Shown here piece after piece: positions 22,035 through 33,826 of a stretch of DNA of 64,000 nucleotides. The notes beneath the pieces were generated by a model, which was given only the letters and a program-made list of their open reading frames with translations, had not been told where the DNA came from and searched no databases. The number at the start of each line of letters is the position of its first letter. Positions within the stretch are counted from its first letter, which is position 1. Made by a program: the position numbers and the translations under genes. Origin of the DNA: Hexactinellida sp. DTS-2022 (taxonomy: Eukaryota > Porifera > Hexactinellida); NCBI GenBank assembly GCA_028753945.1, contig JAPNXP010000017.1:868001-932000 (forward strand), read 5' to 3'.

Positions 22035-23215
22035 GACCCTTCTTCATTCAAGTGACAACCACACCGAAAGGAGGAGTATGTCTAATGTAAGGAAATTTTG
22101 TTTTACTAAGAATTGTACGATAAATAACGAAGTACATTGTCAATACATTTAGAGGGTAATTTGCAAGGCAAGAACTCATACCTGTGGAAGTCAAATGGTT
22201 GGTCGGATGAATGAACATACTCTGAAAGCAAATTCAGATAGTTTTTCACGAAAGCTGGAATAAAGCGAAGTGCCTCTCTAACACAAGTATGGACATATAC
22301 AATACCTACTAACTCAAATCAGCGAAATAGATCTGTCGTTAACCTCCTAATCTTAAGAGTTAAACAAGCTATGCGTCGAGAGCGCAAAAGAGCGGCTAAC
22401 GTTCCTCCAGAACCAAATTCACTTAATTGTCTGTGTTGCCACCTTCTTATTGTAAAAGAGATGAATGACAACGCTTCCTTCTTTACGATTCAGCGGTGGA
22501 TTCTGGCAACTTAATAATTCTAATTTTTGGAAGTGAATCTAGCTTAGAAATGCTTAATACCTTTAGTCTCTGTTTGACAGATGGCACTTTCAAAACTGTT
22601 CCCAGATTGATTTACAAGTTATACATAACCCATGGATTAAAAGGAGTAACTAATCAAATGAAAGATGTCCAAGCTTATTTGTTCTTCTACTTCTTAAATT
22701 GCAAGAATCGTACCACGAATGTGGTCCAAGTTAAAATATTGTGTCTTGAGCAATAAACGCTGTCGAAAGCCACTTTCCTCATACTCAGGTAAAAGGCTTT
22801 TTCATCTAACTGATTCTAACACAAAAATTGTGAAGAAAGATACCAGAACTTGGTCTTGAGAAAAATTACAACAAGATAGTACTAGTTTTGCACTGCAAAA
22901 ACAATGATTCCAGCTTTGACATTTGTAACACCAACTGACGTACCGTACTACTTAATGAACTTTTATTAAACTTCCTACGGATTCTAATGATTTAGCATTG
23001 GTAGACTCATATCCAACACTCCGATTGTTATTCCCAGCACTTTCCCATTGAGCATGTGGAATAATAATTTATTGGTACACTACGGCCTCCTTAGAACAAC
23101 GAACTCTGTTGAAGCTTGGCATAGATCATTTGCTACTCATATCTCATGTCATTATGACATCATCCCTCAATATGAATTCTTGAAAGTGTTAAAAGAGAAC
23201 AGGGATAAATAGAGG
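22035..23215 (+). pseudogene. Second FLYWCH/MULE transposase, heavily frameshifted
   Basis: Recognisable pieces in the expected order: a FLYWCH-like stretch (22060-22250, TPKGGVCL then CKARTHTCG), an N-terminal RRERKRAANVPPEPNSL piece (22380), and DGTFKTVPRLIYKLY (22579-22625) with the first catalytic Asp. FPHTQVKG and HLT follow near 22770, and NSVEAWHRSFATH (23100-23145) is the C-terminal signature. The pieces lie in different frames with many stops. It differs clearly from the copy at 542-2135 and carries no visible RING. I found no TIRs for it. Confidence 0.7.
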
Positions 23216-23352
23216 ACAAATTACTGAATAGTTAAATTATATATTGTAAAAATACATGGACTTTCCAAAAGCAGGAAAGTTGGCATGGCATAGCACCGTA
23301 TAATATCTGGATTTTGTTCCACGTATTATTTACTGACGTATTTAATTCTAAG

Positions 23353-23447
23353 CAGGGCCGGCGGAAAGTTGTCAGGCCATTGGCATGACCGGCCAACTAG
23401 TGACGTAAGAGTGGTCAGGCTATTGACCTGACCGCTTCCGCCACCCC
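23353..23447. mobile_element. Short TIR element, CAGGGCCGGCGGAA ends
   Basis: About 95 bp with inverted ends (AGGGCCGGCGGAAAG and CTTCCGCCACCCCT) and repeats of GTCAGGC/TGACC inside. CTAAG lies next to both ends, suggesting a target duplication, but its length is unclear. Confidence 0.45.
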
Positions 23448-23453
23448 TCTAAG

Positions 23454-23738
23454 CATAGGCGCAAAGTTTTACAAGTCTGAGGTTATATTTGGGGGGGGCG
23501 CGGAGCGAGTATAGCGAGCGACTTTTTTGGGGTCTGGGGGGCTTGCTCCCCCGAAAAAATTGATTGCATCAAATGACATTTTTTGATTGAATTAACGTAT
23601 ATTTTACTATCCTAAATTATATTTAACATTTTATTTTTTATCCAGAGGGTACGGTAACACCCGCACCATTAATGTTGCCCCCCTTCAACTTTTTATGGGG
23701 GGCGCACGCCCCCCCCCCCCCCCCTGTTTGCGCCACTG
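23454..23738. mobile_element. hAT-type MITE, TIR CAGTGGCGCAAAC
   Basis: Left end CATAGGCGCAAAG, right end in reverse CAGTGGCGCAAAC. The flanking 8-mers CCTCTAAG and CTGCTAAG match at 6 of 8 positions. The interior has long G and C runs and a GGGGGCTTGCTCCCCC hairpin. Confidence 0.6.
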
Positions 23739-23751
23739 CTGCTAAGTACAG

Positions 23752-23850
23752 TCAACTCCCGTTATAACCAAGTCGATATAACGAGGTACCTGCTTATAAC
23801 GAAGTCATTCAATGGTCCGGAAGTCCTTATATCTTATTACATTATTAAAA
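23752..23850 (+). mobile_element. pogo/Tigger-like terminus
   Basis: TACAGTCAACTCCCGTTATA followed by several ATAACGAAGT-like repeats is characteristic of Tigger/pogo ends. No opposite end was seen. Just beyond it, 23846-23880 (CAGACGGATGGGAGTGTGCT) recurs inverted at 47108-47140. Confidence 0.5.
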
Positions 23851-24024
23851 ACCCTCACAGACGGATGGGAGTGTGCTTCTTCTGGTTGATTTTCTTTATT
23901 ACCCTCAGGATATTTGTGTAACGAATTTGTTTTACGAGACTTTTGGTCAAATATTTACAAACTTGTGTAATAATCTATTGTGGCACAAGCCCAATTTTGC
24001 TCCCACCAAACATTCAATAGATAG

Positions 24025-24182
24025 CAGGGGCGTAGACTCGTTTTGGAGATTGGTAGGGCCTTTATAGGCTGGATGTTAGGATTGGTAGGGCCATCTTGGC
24101 ATAATTGTGTTAGCATCTATCGAGAAAAGACAATTATTGGTAGGGCCATGGCCCTATAGCCCTACCGGAGCCTGCGCCTATG
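24025..24182. mobile_element. Short hAT-like MITE, CAGGGGCGTAGACTC ends
   Basis: Imperfect inverted ends (CAGGGGCGTAGACTC and GAGCCTGCGCCTATG) around three GGTAGGGCC repeats. No convincing target duplication. A related one-ended CAGGGGCGTAGGAATG sequence occurs at about 47736. Confidence 0.45.
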
Positions 24183-24416
24183 GATAGTATTGTATTATAG
24201 GTACAGTTCCAAGTTTGGAGTTCTGGGGTGGGCTTCACACACCTTTAGATTAATATATTTTACTTTAAATACATGCAAGATGTATTATACGTTCCAAGTC
24301 TTTAGTGATATACTATTATGCAATGTTTCAGATGAATAGTGGAGATAAAACAATAAGTGTTTAATGGTCTAATTTCCCCCCTCCCCCCAGGTTTTGAAGA
24401 CATAAAGAAAACATCG

Positions 24417-24892
24417 CGCCTAGGGTAATTTTGTACTGCGACAACGATCTATTGGTTTTTGAAGATAAATATTCACATTTAAAGGTGACAAAATATGTTA
24501 GCCAATTAAATTCTAGGGTTTGTTAATATGGATTAAATATAAATATACCTATGCATAATAGAAATATTTTCTGAGTGCAATCTGAATGATTGAAAATAAA
24601 TTCATTTTACCAATCAATCATTTGTCTATTCTATTGCATGTTTTTCTTTAGTATTATTTGGATTCGAGCAATCCTTATCGTGCAACTGAAATTTATTGAG
24701 CTGATAGGAGTATTTGAATTTTCCAAACCAAATAAATTGTGTAGCATTTTATTAAGGGGACTTTAATACACCACAGAGGTGTATATTCCTAAATGATTAC
24801 TTTCAAGGCGTAGTAAGGCCGCGCAGCGGTCGTCAATTGAGGCGTGAAACGCCGAACCGTCGCAAAGCGACCGAGACCGAAGGGCTCGTATA
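24417..24892 (+). mobile_element. Helitron-like element, 5'-truncated copy
   Basis: Enters at TAATTTTGTACTGCGACAAC, about 120 bp inside copies 2251-4277. It ends with the same GTCGC-AAA-GCGAC hairpin and GAAGGGCTCGTATA. The long ACAAAAGTCGC hairpin is replaced by GGCGTGAAACGCC. Confidence 0.55.
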
Positions 24893-25454
24893 ACAAAAAC
24901 TAATAAAACTACTAAACTAATAAATTTAATAAAACAAACTAAATTTACCTCTGTCGGACTTCCGGCCGTACGCGATGGCCTGACTAAACCATTGATGATA
25001 GATATTTAAAATTTGGACAGGAGATATAGAATTTCCTGGAGATGATCACCTCGAAGCCCTTTCTCAATTTCGCTTTTGTTCGTCAGTTATATCGAAATTT
25101 TTATTCTGGTCCAGTGACTCTTTAATAATTCGAATTAGTTATTGAAAATATAGAGGTTGTACTCTCCTAAGGATGTTCTTTTTATATATCAATTCTACGT
25201 TTTATTAACGGTTTTTTATGTAAATCAGCCATCTTCTCCATATTGTAATTACTCTATAGTATACTGAATACTAATAGAACATATTACATAAGCCTAGATA
25301 ATGACTGTTATTGATTGGTTTGTATGTGTTTCATACAAGTGCAATTAAAACACTTGGAAGTTGGAACATTTTACAAGTTGATGATGATGTCAATTCTATT
25401 ATTCAAAATAGTGACGTAAATACTACACGTATTCCTAATTTCTAATTGTAATAC
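24893..25454. other. No recognisable gene
   Basis: AT-rich. GGACTTCCGGCCGTACG near 24958 is a small GC-rich island. Translations show no domain I can support. Confidence 0.35.
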
Positions 25455-25580
25455 AAAAAAAAATCCAAAATTGCAGCCTGTGCCGACGCATGTTCCTTTG
25501 GTGGCACTATATTTTGGTGGTGGTTTATTGATAGTGCCTCCATAGGAACATGCTGTCGGCGCAGGCTGCAATTTTGGATT
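25455..25580 (-). repeat. Hairpin H at 25462-25580, left edge of the second array
   Basis: First hairpin of the second array, in minus orientation. Its left flank is unrelated DNA, so the outer edge of H (AAAAATCCAAAATTG) is an edge of the repeat here, as it is at 63154. Confidence 0.85.
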
Positions 25581-27005
25581 TTTTTTCCGCCATGTCACCA
25601 TCACTATGAAGGTGTTAAATTATTTCAGTAAGGTGTTTCAGAAGGCAACGACCCTTAGAGTCGTGGAAGTTTCCATTTTGCTCACTTCGTTTCAAAGATA
25701 TTCAAGTTTCAGTAGAATATAATAAGTGATGAGTCTGCATTTTTTATGTGAGTGTTGGGTCATCACCCAACACCAACTAACCCATTTTGAATGTCGAATT
25801 AAAAAAATTGTAAAAATACATTTTTTTAACGATGTCATCATCACCTCAAGGTGTCAAGACCCACTTGTATAGGTGGTACCTGGCATAAGGACCAATTGAT
25901 AAATTGAAAGTTTGTTTATATCTTGTATCATCTCTGAGATTAATGAAATTTAGCTAATTAGCATAAAAATTTAATTAATGTATTAATTATTTAACACCAC
26001 TATTATATACAGCAAAATAAATTAAGTTCAATTATTTGCAATTATTATTAATTTAAATTGAATTTCACTATAATGTTTGAATTCCACGCACTCGATAAAC
26101 CCAATAATCCAATTGGAACCGTCTATAAGTTAAATACAAAAGGAATTAATTATAATTAATTACGTCAGTACATTAATTGTGTAAGAATATTCTCGCCGAA
26201 ATAAATATATTCACTTAATCTGTCGTTGTTGTGGAATGTAAAATCTTAACGGTTCTATCATAAACCATCTTGAGTTTAAAGCCATTCATTCATTATGTAT
26301 CGATAATAAATTATATTATTAGTTATTTATTTTAGCAATGTTATCCACGGTTAAGTTGAATTAAGTCAACAAATTCCTCATATTATAATATTTTATTTAA
26401 TCCATTGTATAGTAATACTAGAATTAAATAGAAGCCAGCTGGAATTTATAAGTTAAATCAATATAATTATCGCAAGTTGAATCACTAGAGTAGGATTTAA
26501 CAAGTTAAATCAATATAATTATTACAAGTTGAAACAATGGAATTAGATTTCACAGTTTTACTGAAATTGAAGTGTGAGTAAACAAAGAAATTTCAACCCC
26601 CATTTATGGCAGAAATTGACCCCTTTATTGAAAAATCTCTTCTCCCATCAGACGCAGAATTTTATGGCGAATCCAAAAGTGAAATAAAATTTGGGGATTT
26701 AATAAAACAATTTTTGAGTTATGGACCAGACAAATTTTGAAAAGTGTTAAAAATGTGTCCAAAATTTGTTAATAAAAAATCGTAACCCCAGGTGCACATC
26801 TGTAACCCATGAGACACCCATCCTAAAAATTTGGGCTCTTAGTTGATAAAACTCTGTTCTGTGGAGTGGCTACGGATAAATAATAAAATCCAAAATTGCA
26901 GCCTGTGCCGACGCATGTTCCTTAGGTGGCACTATATTTTGGTGGTGGTTTATTGATAGTGCCTCCAAGGGAACATGCTGTCGGCACAAGCTGCAATTTT
27001 GGATT
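25581..27005 (-). repeat. Hairpin unit (F1/F2 hybrid-E1), minus, H at 26887-27005
   Basis: Reading leftward, the unit begins as F1 (GGGTTACAGATGTGCACC, 26795-26870) and changes to F2 (TTTGTCTGGTCCATAACTC) within the shared CGATTTTT...AACAAATTTT stretch. It is direct evidence of recombination between subfamilies at a short common segment. Confidence 0.85.
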
Positions 27006-28212
27006 TTTTTTTTTTCGCAAATTCATCATCACTATAAAGGTGTTAAATTATTTCTGAAAGGTGTTTCAGAATGCTACGACCCTTAGAGTGGTGGAAGTTT
27101 CCATTTAGTTCACTTCATTTTAGAGATATTCAAGTTTGAGTAGAATATAATAGCTAATGACTCAGCATATTTTATGTGAGTGTTGGGTCATCACCCAACA
27201 TCAACTAACCTATTTTAAATATCGAATTAGCAAAATTGTAAAAACACATTTTTTAACGATGTCATCATCACCTCAAGGTGTCAAGACCCACTTGTATAGG
27301 TGGCACGTGCCATAAGGACCAATTGATAAATTGAAAGTTTGTTTCTATCTTCTATGATCTCTGAGATTTATGTTATTTAATTAATTAGTATAAATAATTA
27401 TTAATAATATTTATAATTTAACACCAATTTCAATGTCAACTTATATTTATTAAGTTTAATTATTTTGTCATAAATAATTAATTAATTAATTTGGCTATCA
27501 AATTTCAATTCCGCACACTCGATAACCCCTAATAAACAAATTGGGAGCATCTATATAAGTCATATACTGACTTAATTAATTATTATTAATTACGTCAGTA
27601 TATTAACAGTGCAAGAGTATTCTTGCAGAAGGAAATATAATCACATAATCTGTCGTTGTTATGGAATGTAGAATCTTAGTTTTTCAATTGGAAAATAGAA
27701 GCCTACTCGATCTCACAAGTTGAATCAATATAATAATAACGAGTTGAAACAATAGAATTAGATTTAACACTTTCAATTGAACTGAAGTGTTAGTAAACAA
27801 AGGAAACTTGCAACTCAATTGTGGCACAAACAAAGTACAATTTGAAAATTCGTGCACTGTGAAAAGGTGTAGAATTTAATTCTCTATCGAATGCATATAA
27901 ATAGAATATTCGCGCACTATTTATTGTTCTTTTTCTAATATTAAACAGGTGCAAAAATGTGTCCAAAAAAATGTGATAATAAAACGTGACCCCAGGTGCA
28001 CATCTGTAACCCATGAGACACATATCCTGAAAATTTGGGCTCTTAGTTAGTAAAACTCTGTTCAGTAGAGAGGCTACGGACTAATTAAAAAAAAATCCAA
28101 AATTGCAGCCTGTGCCGACGCATGCTCATTTGGTGGCACTATATTTTGGTGGTGGTCTATTGATAGTGCCTCCAATGGAACATGCTGTCGGCACAGGCTG
28201 CAATTTTGGATT
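27006..28212 (-). repeat. Hairpin unit (F1-E1), minus, H at 28094-28212
   Basis: Complete F1-E1 unit in minus orientation, including TGGCACGTGCCA and the GTTGGGT hairpin. The 77-codon frame recurs at 27790-28023. Confidence 0.88.
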
Positions 28213-29280
28213 TTTTTTTTCACCAAGTCATCATCACTATAAAGGTGTTAAATTATTTCAGAAAGGTGTTTCAGAAGGCTACGACCCTTAGAGTGGTGGA
28301 AGTTTCCATTTTGCTCACTTCGTTTCAAAGATATTCAAGTTTCAGTAGAATATAATAAGTGATGAATCAGCATTTTTTATGTGAGTGTTGGGTCATCACC
28401 CAACTCCAACTAACCCATTTTAATAATATAATTCACAAAATTGTAAAAATACATTTTTTTGACGATGTCATCATCACCTCAAGGTGTCAAGATCCACTTG
28501 TCTAGGTGGTACGTGCCATAAGGACCAATTGATAAATTTAAAGTTTGTTTCTATCTTGTATCATTTCTGAGATTAATGAAATTTAGATAATTAGTATAAA
28601 TATTTAATTAATCTAAGATAATTTATCACCAATATTATTTACATCAAAATAAATTAAGTTCAATTATTTGCTAAATAATTAATTTAAATTTAATTTCTCT
28701 ATCATATTTGAATTCAGCGCACTCGATACCCCAATAATCTAATTGGAACCGTTTCTCTAAGTTAAACACAGAGCGAATTAATTAGAATTAAATATCTCAT
28801 GTATCCATTGTTCAAGAATATTCTGAGCAGAAATAAATATAATCACATAATCTGTTGTTGTTATGGAATGTAAAATCTTAGTTTTCAATTAGAAAATAGA
28901 AGCCTACTCGATCTCACAAGTTGAATCAATGTAATTATCACAAGTTGAAACAATAGAATTCGATTTAACACTTCAATTGAACTGAAGTGTTAGTAAACAA
29001 AGGAAACTTGCAACTCAATTGTGGCACAAACGAAACTCAATTTTAAAATTCGTGCACTGTGAAAAGGTGTACAATTTAATTCTCTATCGAATGCATATAA
29101 ATTAAATATTTGTGCACTATTTATTGTTCTTTTTCTAATATTAAACAGGTGCAAAAATGTGTCCAAAAAAATGTGATAATAAAACGTGACCCCAGGTGCA
29201 CATCTGTAACCCATGAGACACATATCCTGAAAATTTGGGCTCTTAGTTAGTAAAACTCTGTTCAGTAGAGAGGCTACGGA
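28213..29280 (-). repeat. Hairpin unit without H (F1-E1), minus
   Basis: Complete F1 and E1 in minus orientation. The F1 start at about 29280 faces an ACTG array instead of another hairpin. The 77-codon frame recurs at 28990-29223. Confidence 0.88.
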
Positions 29281-29544
29281 CTAATAACTAACCAAAGCAC
29301 TAAGATTAGAACTGGGCCACTATACTATAGTATAGTCGGCACAGTAATAACTAACCAAAGCACTAAGATTAGAACTGGGCCACTATACTATAGTATAGTC
29401 GGCACAGTAATAATAATAACCAAAGCACTAAGACCAATACTGGGCCACTATACTATAGTATAGTCGGCACAGTAATAATAATAACTAACCAAGGCACTGA
29501 GATTAGAACTGGGCCACTATACTATAGTATAGTCGGCACAGTAA
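29281..29544 (-). repeat. ACTG palindromic repeat array, 4 copies, minus
   Basis: Four copies whose tails (AAGCACTAAGATTAGAACTG) are the type found late in the 9093-9835 array. It abuts the central spacer of the 29.6-kb inversion. Confidence 0.95.
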
Positions 29545-29586
29545 TACTTATATGGAGCTGAGTTACTGGTAACTGAAGTAGGTTTT
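29545..29586. repeat. Spacer at the inversion centre
   Basis: Contains CTTATATGGAGCTGAGTTAC and TGGTAACTGAAGTAGG. The same sequence in reverse complement lies just outside the right end of the array at 46932-46976. Confidence 0.6.
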
Positions 29587-29645
29587 ACTGTGCCGACTAT
29601 ACTATAGTATAGTGGTCCAGTTCTAATCTTACTACTTTGGTGTAT
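29587..29645 (+). repeat. ACTG palindromic repeat, 1 copy, plus
   Basis: Single copy with GTGGTCCAGT instead of GTGGCCCAGT. It faces the minus-oriented array across a 42-bp spacer and precedes a plus-oriented F1 module. Confidence 0.93.
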
Positions 29646-30145
29646 TTTCCTCCGTAGATCGTCCACAGAACAGAGTTTTATTAACTAAGAGCCCAAATTT
29701 TCACGATATGTGTCTCATGGGTTATAGATGTGCACCTGGGGTCACGATTTTTGATTACATTTATTTGGACACATTTTTACACCTGTTTAATGTTAGAAAA
29801 AGAACAATAAATGGTGCCCGAATATTCTATTTATATGCATTCAATAGAGAATTAAATTCTACACCTTGTCACAGTGCACGAATTTTTAAATTGGGTTTCG
29901 TTTGTGCCACAATTGAGTTGGAAATTTCCTTTGTTTACTAACACTTCAATTCAATTGAAAGTGTTAAATCTAATTCCATTGTTTCAACTTGTAATAATTA
30001 TATCGATTCAACTTGTGAGATCGAGTAGGCTTCTATTTCCTAATTGAAACCTAAGATTTTGCATTCCACAACAACGACAGATTAAGTGATTATATTTATT
30101 TCTGCGAGAATATTCTTGCACAATTAATGTACTGACGTAATTATT
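29646..30145 (+). repeat. Partial hairpin unit (F1 only)
   Basis: F1 start (CCGTAGATCGTCCACAGAACAG) and about 500 bp of unit, stopping at TGTACTGACGTAATTA where an ACTG array begins. E1 and H are missing. The 77-codon frame recurs at 29708-29941. Confidence 0.88.
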
Positions 30146-30316
30146 ACTGTGCCGACTATACTATAGTATAGTGGCCCAGTACTGGAATCACTGCCTTTAT
30201 TTTATTACTGTGCCGACTATACTATAGTATAGTGGCCCAGTATTGGAATCACTGCCTTTATTACTGTGCCGACTATACTATAGTATAGTGGCCCAGTATT
30301 GGAATCACTGCCTTTA
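30146..30316 (+). repeat. ACTG palindromic repeat array, 3 copies
   Basis: Copies start at 30146, 30207 and 30263. Unlike most clusters, the left side is inside a unit (mid F1) rather than after a hairpin. The right side is an F2 start. Confidence 0.95.
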
Positions 30317-31719
30317 TTATTATTTTTTTTTTTTTTCTCCGTAGACGGTGCCCTGGCCAGAGCTTTAGAGTTGATGGGCTAAAACTTGGCATGTAGGTGC
30401 GATAGGACCGTCTAATTTGCACCTGGGGTTACGATTTTTGATTAACAAATTTTTTACACATCTTTAACACCTTTCAAATTTTGTCTGGTCCATAACTCAA
30501 AAATTGTTTTACTAAACCCCCAAATTTTATTTCATATTTGGATTCACCATAAAATTCTGCGTCTGAAGGGTAAAGAAAATTTTCAATAAATGGTTTAATT
30601 TCTGCCATAAATGGGGGTTGAAATTTCTTTGTTTACTCACACTTCAATTTCACTTGTAATAATTATATTGATTTAACTTGTTAAATCCTACTCTAGTGAT
30701 TCAACTTGCGATAATTATATTGATTCAACTTATAAATTCCAGCTGGCTTCTATTTAATTCTAGTATTACTATACAATGGATTAAATAAAATATTATAATA
30801 TAAGGAATTTGTTGACTTAATTCAACTTAACCGTGGATAACATTGCTAAAATAAATAACTAATAATATAATTTATTATCAATAAGTAATGAATGAATGGC
30901 ATTAAACTAAAGATGGTTTATGATAGAACCGTTAAGATTTTACATTCCACAACAACGACAGATTAAGTGAATATATTTATTTCGGCGAGAATATTCTTGC
31001 ACAATGAATGTACTGACGTAATTAATTATAATTAATTCCTTTTGTATTTAACTTATAGACGGTTCTAATTGGATTATTGGGTTTATCGAGTGCGTGGAAT
31101 TCAAACATTATAGTGAAATTCAATTTAAATTAATAATAATTGCAAATAATTGAACTTAGTTTATTTTGCTGTATATAATAATGGTGTTAAATAATTAATA
31201 CATTAATTAAATTTTTATGCTAATTAGCAAAATTTCATTAATCTCAGAGATGATACAAGATATAAACAAACTTTCAATTTATCAATTGGTCCTTATGCCA
31301 CGTACAACCTACACAAGTGGGTCTTGACACCTTGAGGTGATGATGACATCGTCAAAAAAATGTATTTTTACAATTTTTTTAATTCGACATTTAAAATGGG
31401 TTAGTTGGTGTTGGGTGATGACCCAACACTTACATAAAAAATGCAGACTCATCACTTATTATATTCTACTGAAACTTGAATATCTTTGAAACGAAGTGAG
31501 CAAAATGGAAACTTCCACGACTCTAAGGGTCGTTGCCTTCTGAAACACCTTACTGAAATAATTTAACACCTTCATAGTGATGATGACATGGCGGAAAAAA
31601 AATCCAAAATTGCAGCCTGCGCCGACAGCATGTTCCTATGGAGGCACTATCAATAAACCACCACCAAAATATAGTGCCACCAAAGGAACATGCGTCGGCA
31701 CAGGCTGCAATTTTGGATT
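30317..31719 (+). repeat. Hairpin unit (F2-E1), H at 31601-31719
   Basis: Complete F2-E1 unit. H has GTTCCTATGGAGG in the left arm, a change not mirrored on the right. Confidence 0.9.
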
Positions 31720-33441
31720 TTATTATTATTTTTATTATTATTTTTTTTTTTCTCCGTAGACGGTGCAATGACCAGAGCTTAATTGTTGATGGGCTGAAAC
31801 TTGGCATGTAGGTGCGATGGGACCGTCTAATTTGCACCTGGGGTTACGATTTTTTATTAACAAATTTTGGACACATCTTTAACACCTTTCAAAATTTGTC
31901 TGGTCCATAACTCAAAATATGTTTTACTAAACCCGCAAATTTTATTTCATATTTGGATTCACCGTAAAATTCTGCGTCTGATGGGAGAAGAAATCTTTCA
32001 ATAAGGGGTTTAATTTCTGCCACAAATGGGGGCTTAAATTTCTTTGTTTACTCACACTTCAGTTTCAGTAAAGTGTTAAATCTAATTCCATTGTTTCAAC
32101 TTGTAATAATTATATTGATTTAACTTGTTAAATCCTACTCTAGTGATTCAACTTGCTATAATTATATTGATTTAACTTGTGAATTCAAGCTGGCTTCTAT
32201 TTTGCAATTGAAAATTAAGATTATATATTTCATAACAACGACTATGTGATTATATTTACTTCTGCGAGAATATAATTGCACTGTTAATATACTGACGTAA
32301 TTAATTATAAATAATTCAGTTTGTATTTAACTTATATAGAAGCTTCCAATTTGTATATTAGAGGTTATCGAGTGTGCGGAATTGAAATTTGATAGATAAA
32401 TTAATTAATTAATTATTTATGACAAAATAATTGAACTTAATAATTGTATGTTGACATCAGGGTTGTTTGATTTAAATCAAGTGATTTAAATCATTGATTT
32501 AAATCATGATTTAAATCAATGATTTTTATTAATAAAAATCATGATTTAAATCAAAAATCTGATTTTAATCAAAGAAGTCTGATTTAAATCAAAAAGTCGG
32601 ACTTTTTTGATTTAAATCAAGACTTTTTTGATTTAAATCAGATTTTTTATGTCTATTGTTTTTTGCGAAAAGAAAAGAAATACATTGATAATGAGTCAAA
32701 TTACATTGATAATGAGTCACTAACAATGTAATTAATCTATTAGCCAAAGAATATACGCCAGTGTGATATAGATTGCAAAAAAAAACAATTAAAATCAAAA
32801 TTCTGATTTAAATCAAAAAAATCTGATTTAAATCAAAAAAATCGGATTTTTTTGATTTTTTTTAAAAAATCATGATTTTTATCAACCCTGGTTGACATTG
32901 AAATTGGTGTCATATTATAAATAATATTAATAATTATTTATACTAATTAATTAAATATCATAAATCTCAGAGATCATAGAAGATAGAAACAAACTTTCAA
33001 TATATCAATTGGTCCTTATGACACGTGCCACCTATACAAGTGGGTCTTGACACCTTTATGTGATGATGACATCGTTAAAAAAATGTGTTTTTACAATTTT
33101 GTTAATTCGATATTTAAAATGGGTTAGTTAATGTTGGTTGATGACCCAACACCCACTTAAAAAATGCTGAGTCATTACAGATTATATTCTACTGAAACTA
33201 GAATATCTCTTTAATGAAGTGAGCTGAATGGAAACTTCCACCACTCTAAAGGGTCGTTGCCTTCTGAAACACCTTTCTGAAATAATTTAACACCTTCATA
33301 GTGATGATGACTGGGCGAAAAAAAATCCAAAATTGCACCCTGTCTGACAGCATGCTCCTTTGGAGGCACTATCAATAACCAACCAATAAAATATAGTGCC
33401 ACCAAAGGAACATGCGAAGGCACAGGGTGCAATTTTGGATT
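31720..33441 (+). repeat. Hairpin unit (F2-E1) with hAT MITE inside, H at 33324-33441
   Basis: The unit is lengthened by the MITE at 32458-32890. H shows paired changes in both arms (GCACCC left, GGGTGC right) but also unpaired ones (TGTCTGACAGC left, GCGAAGGCACAG right). Confidence 0.88.
32458..32890. mobile_element. hAT-type MITE, TIR CAGGGTTG, filled with GATTTAAATCA
   Basis: Ends CAGGGTTG and CAACCCTG, with an exact 8-bp target duplication GTTGACAT (32450-32457 and 32891-32898). The interior is built from TGATTTAAATCA palindromes. It is the same family as 5999-6263 and is younger than the hairpin unit it interrupts. Confidence 0.88.
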
Positions 33442-33448
33442 TTTTTTT

Positions 33449-33826
33449 ACTGTGCCGACTATACTATAGTATAGTGGCCCAGTTCTAATCTCACTGCCTT
33501 TATTTTATTTTTACTGTGCCGACTATACTATAGTATAGTGGCCCAGTATTAGAATCACTGCCTTTATTATTACTGTGCCGACTATACTATAGTATAGTGG
33601 CCCAGTATTAGAATCACTGCCTTTATTATTTTTATTATTACTGTGCCGACTATACTATAGTATAGTGGCCCAGTATTGGAATCACTGCCTTTATTATTAC
33701 TGTGCCGACTATACTATAGTATAGTGGCCCAGTATTGGAATCACTGCCTTTATTTATATTATTATTATTATTACTGTGCCGACTATACTATAGTATAGTG
33801 GCCCAGTATTGGAATCACTGCCTTTA
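33449..33826 (+). repeat. ACTG palindromic repeat array, 6 copies
   Basis: Copies start at 33449, 33513, 33572, 33640, 33699 and 33773, separated by (TTA)n or T-rich linkers. The array lies between a hairpin end and an F2 start. Confidence 0.95.
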
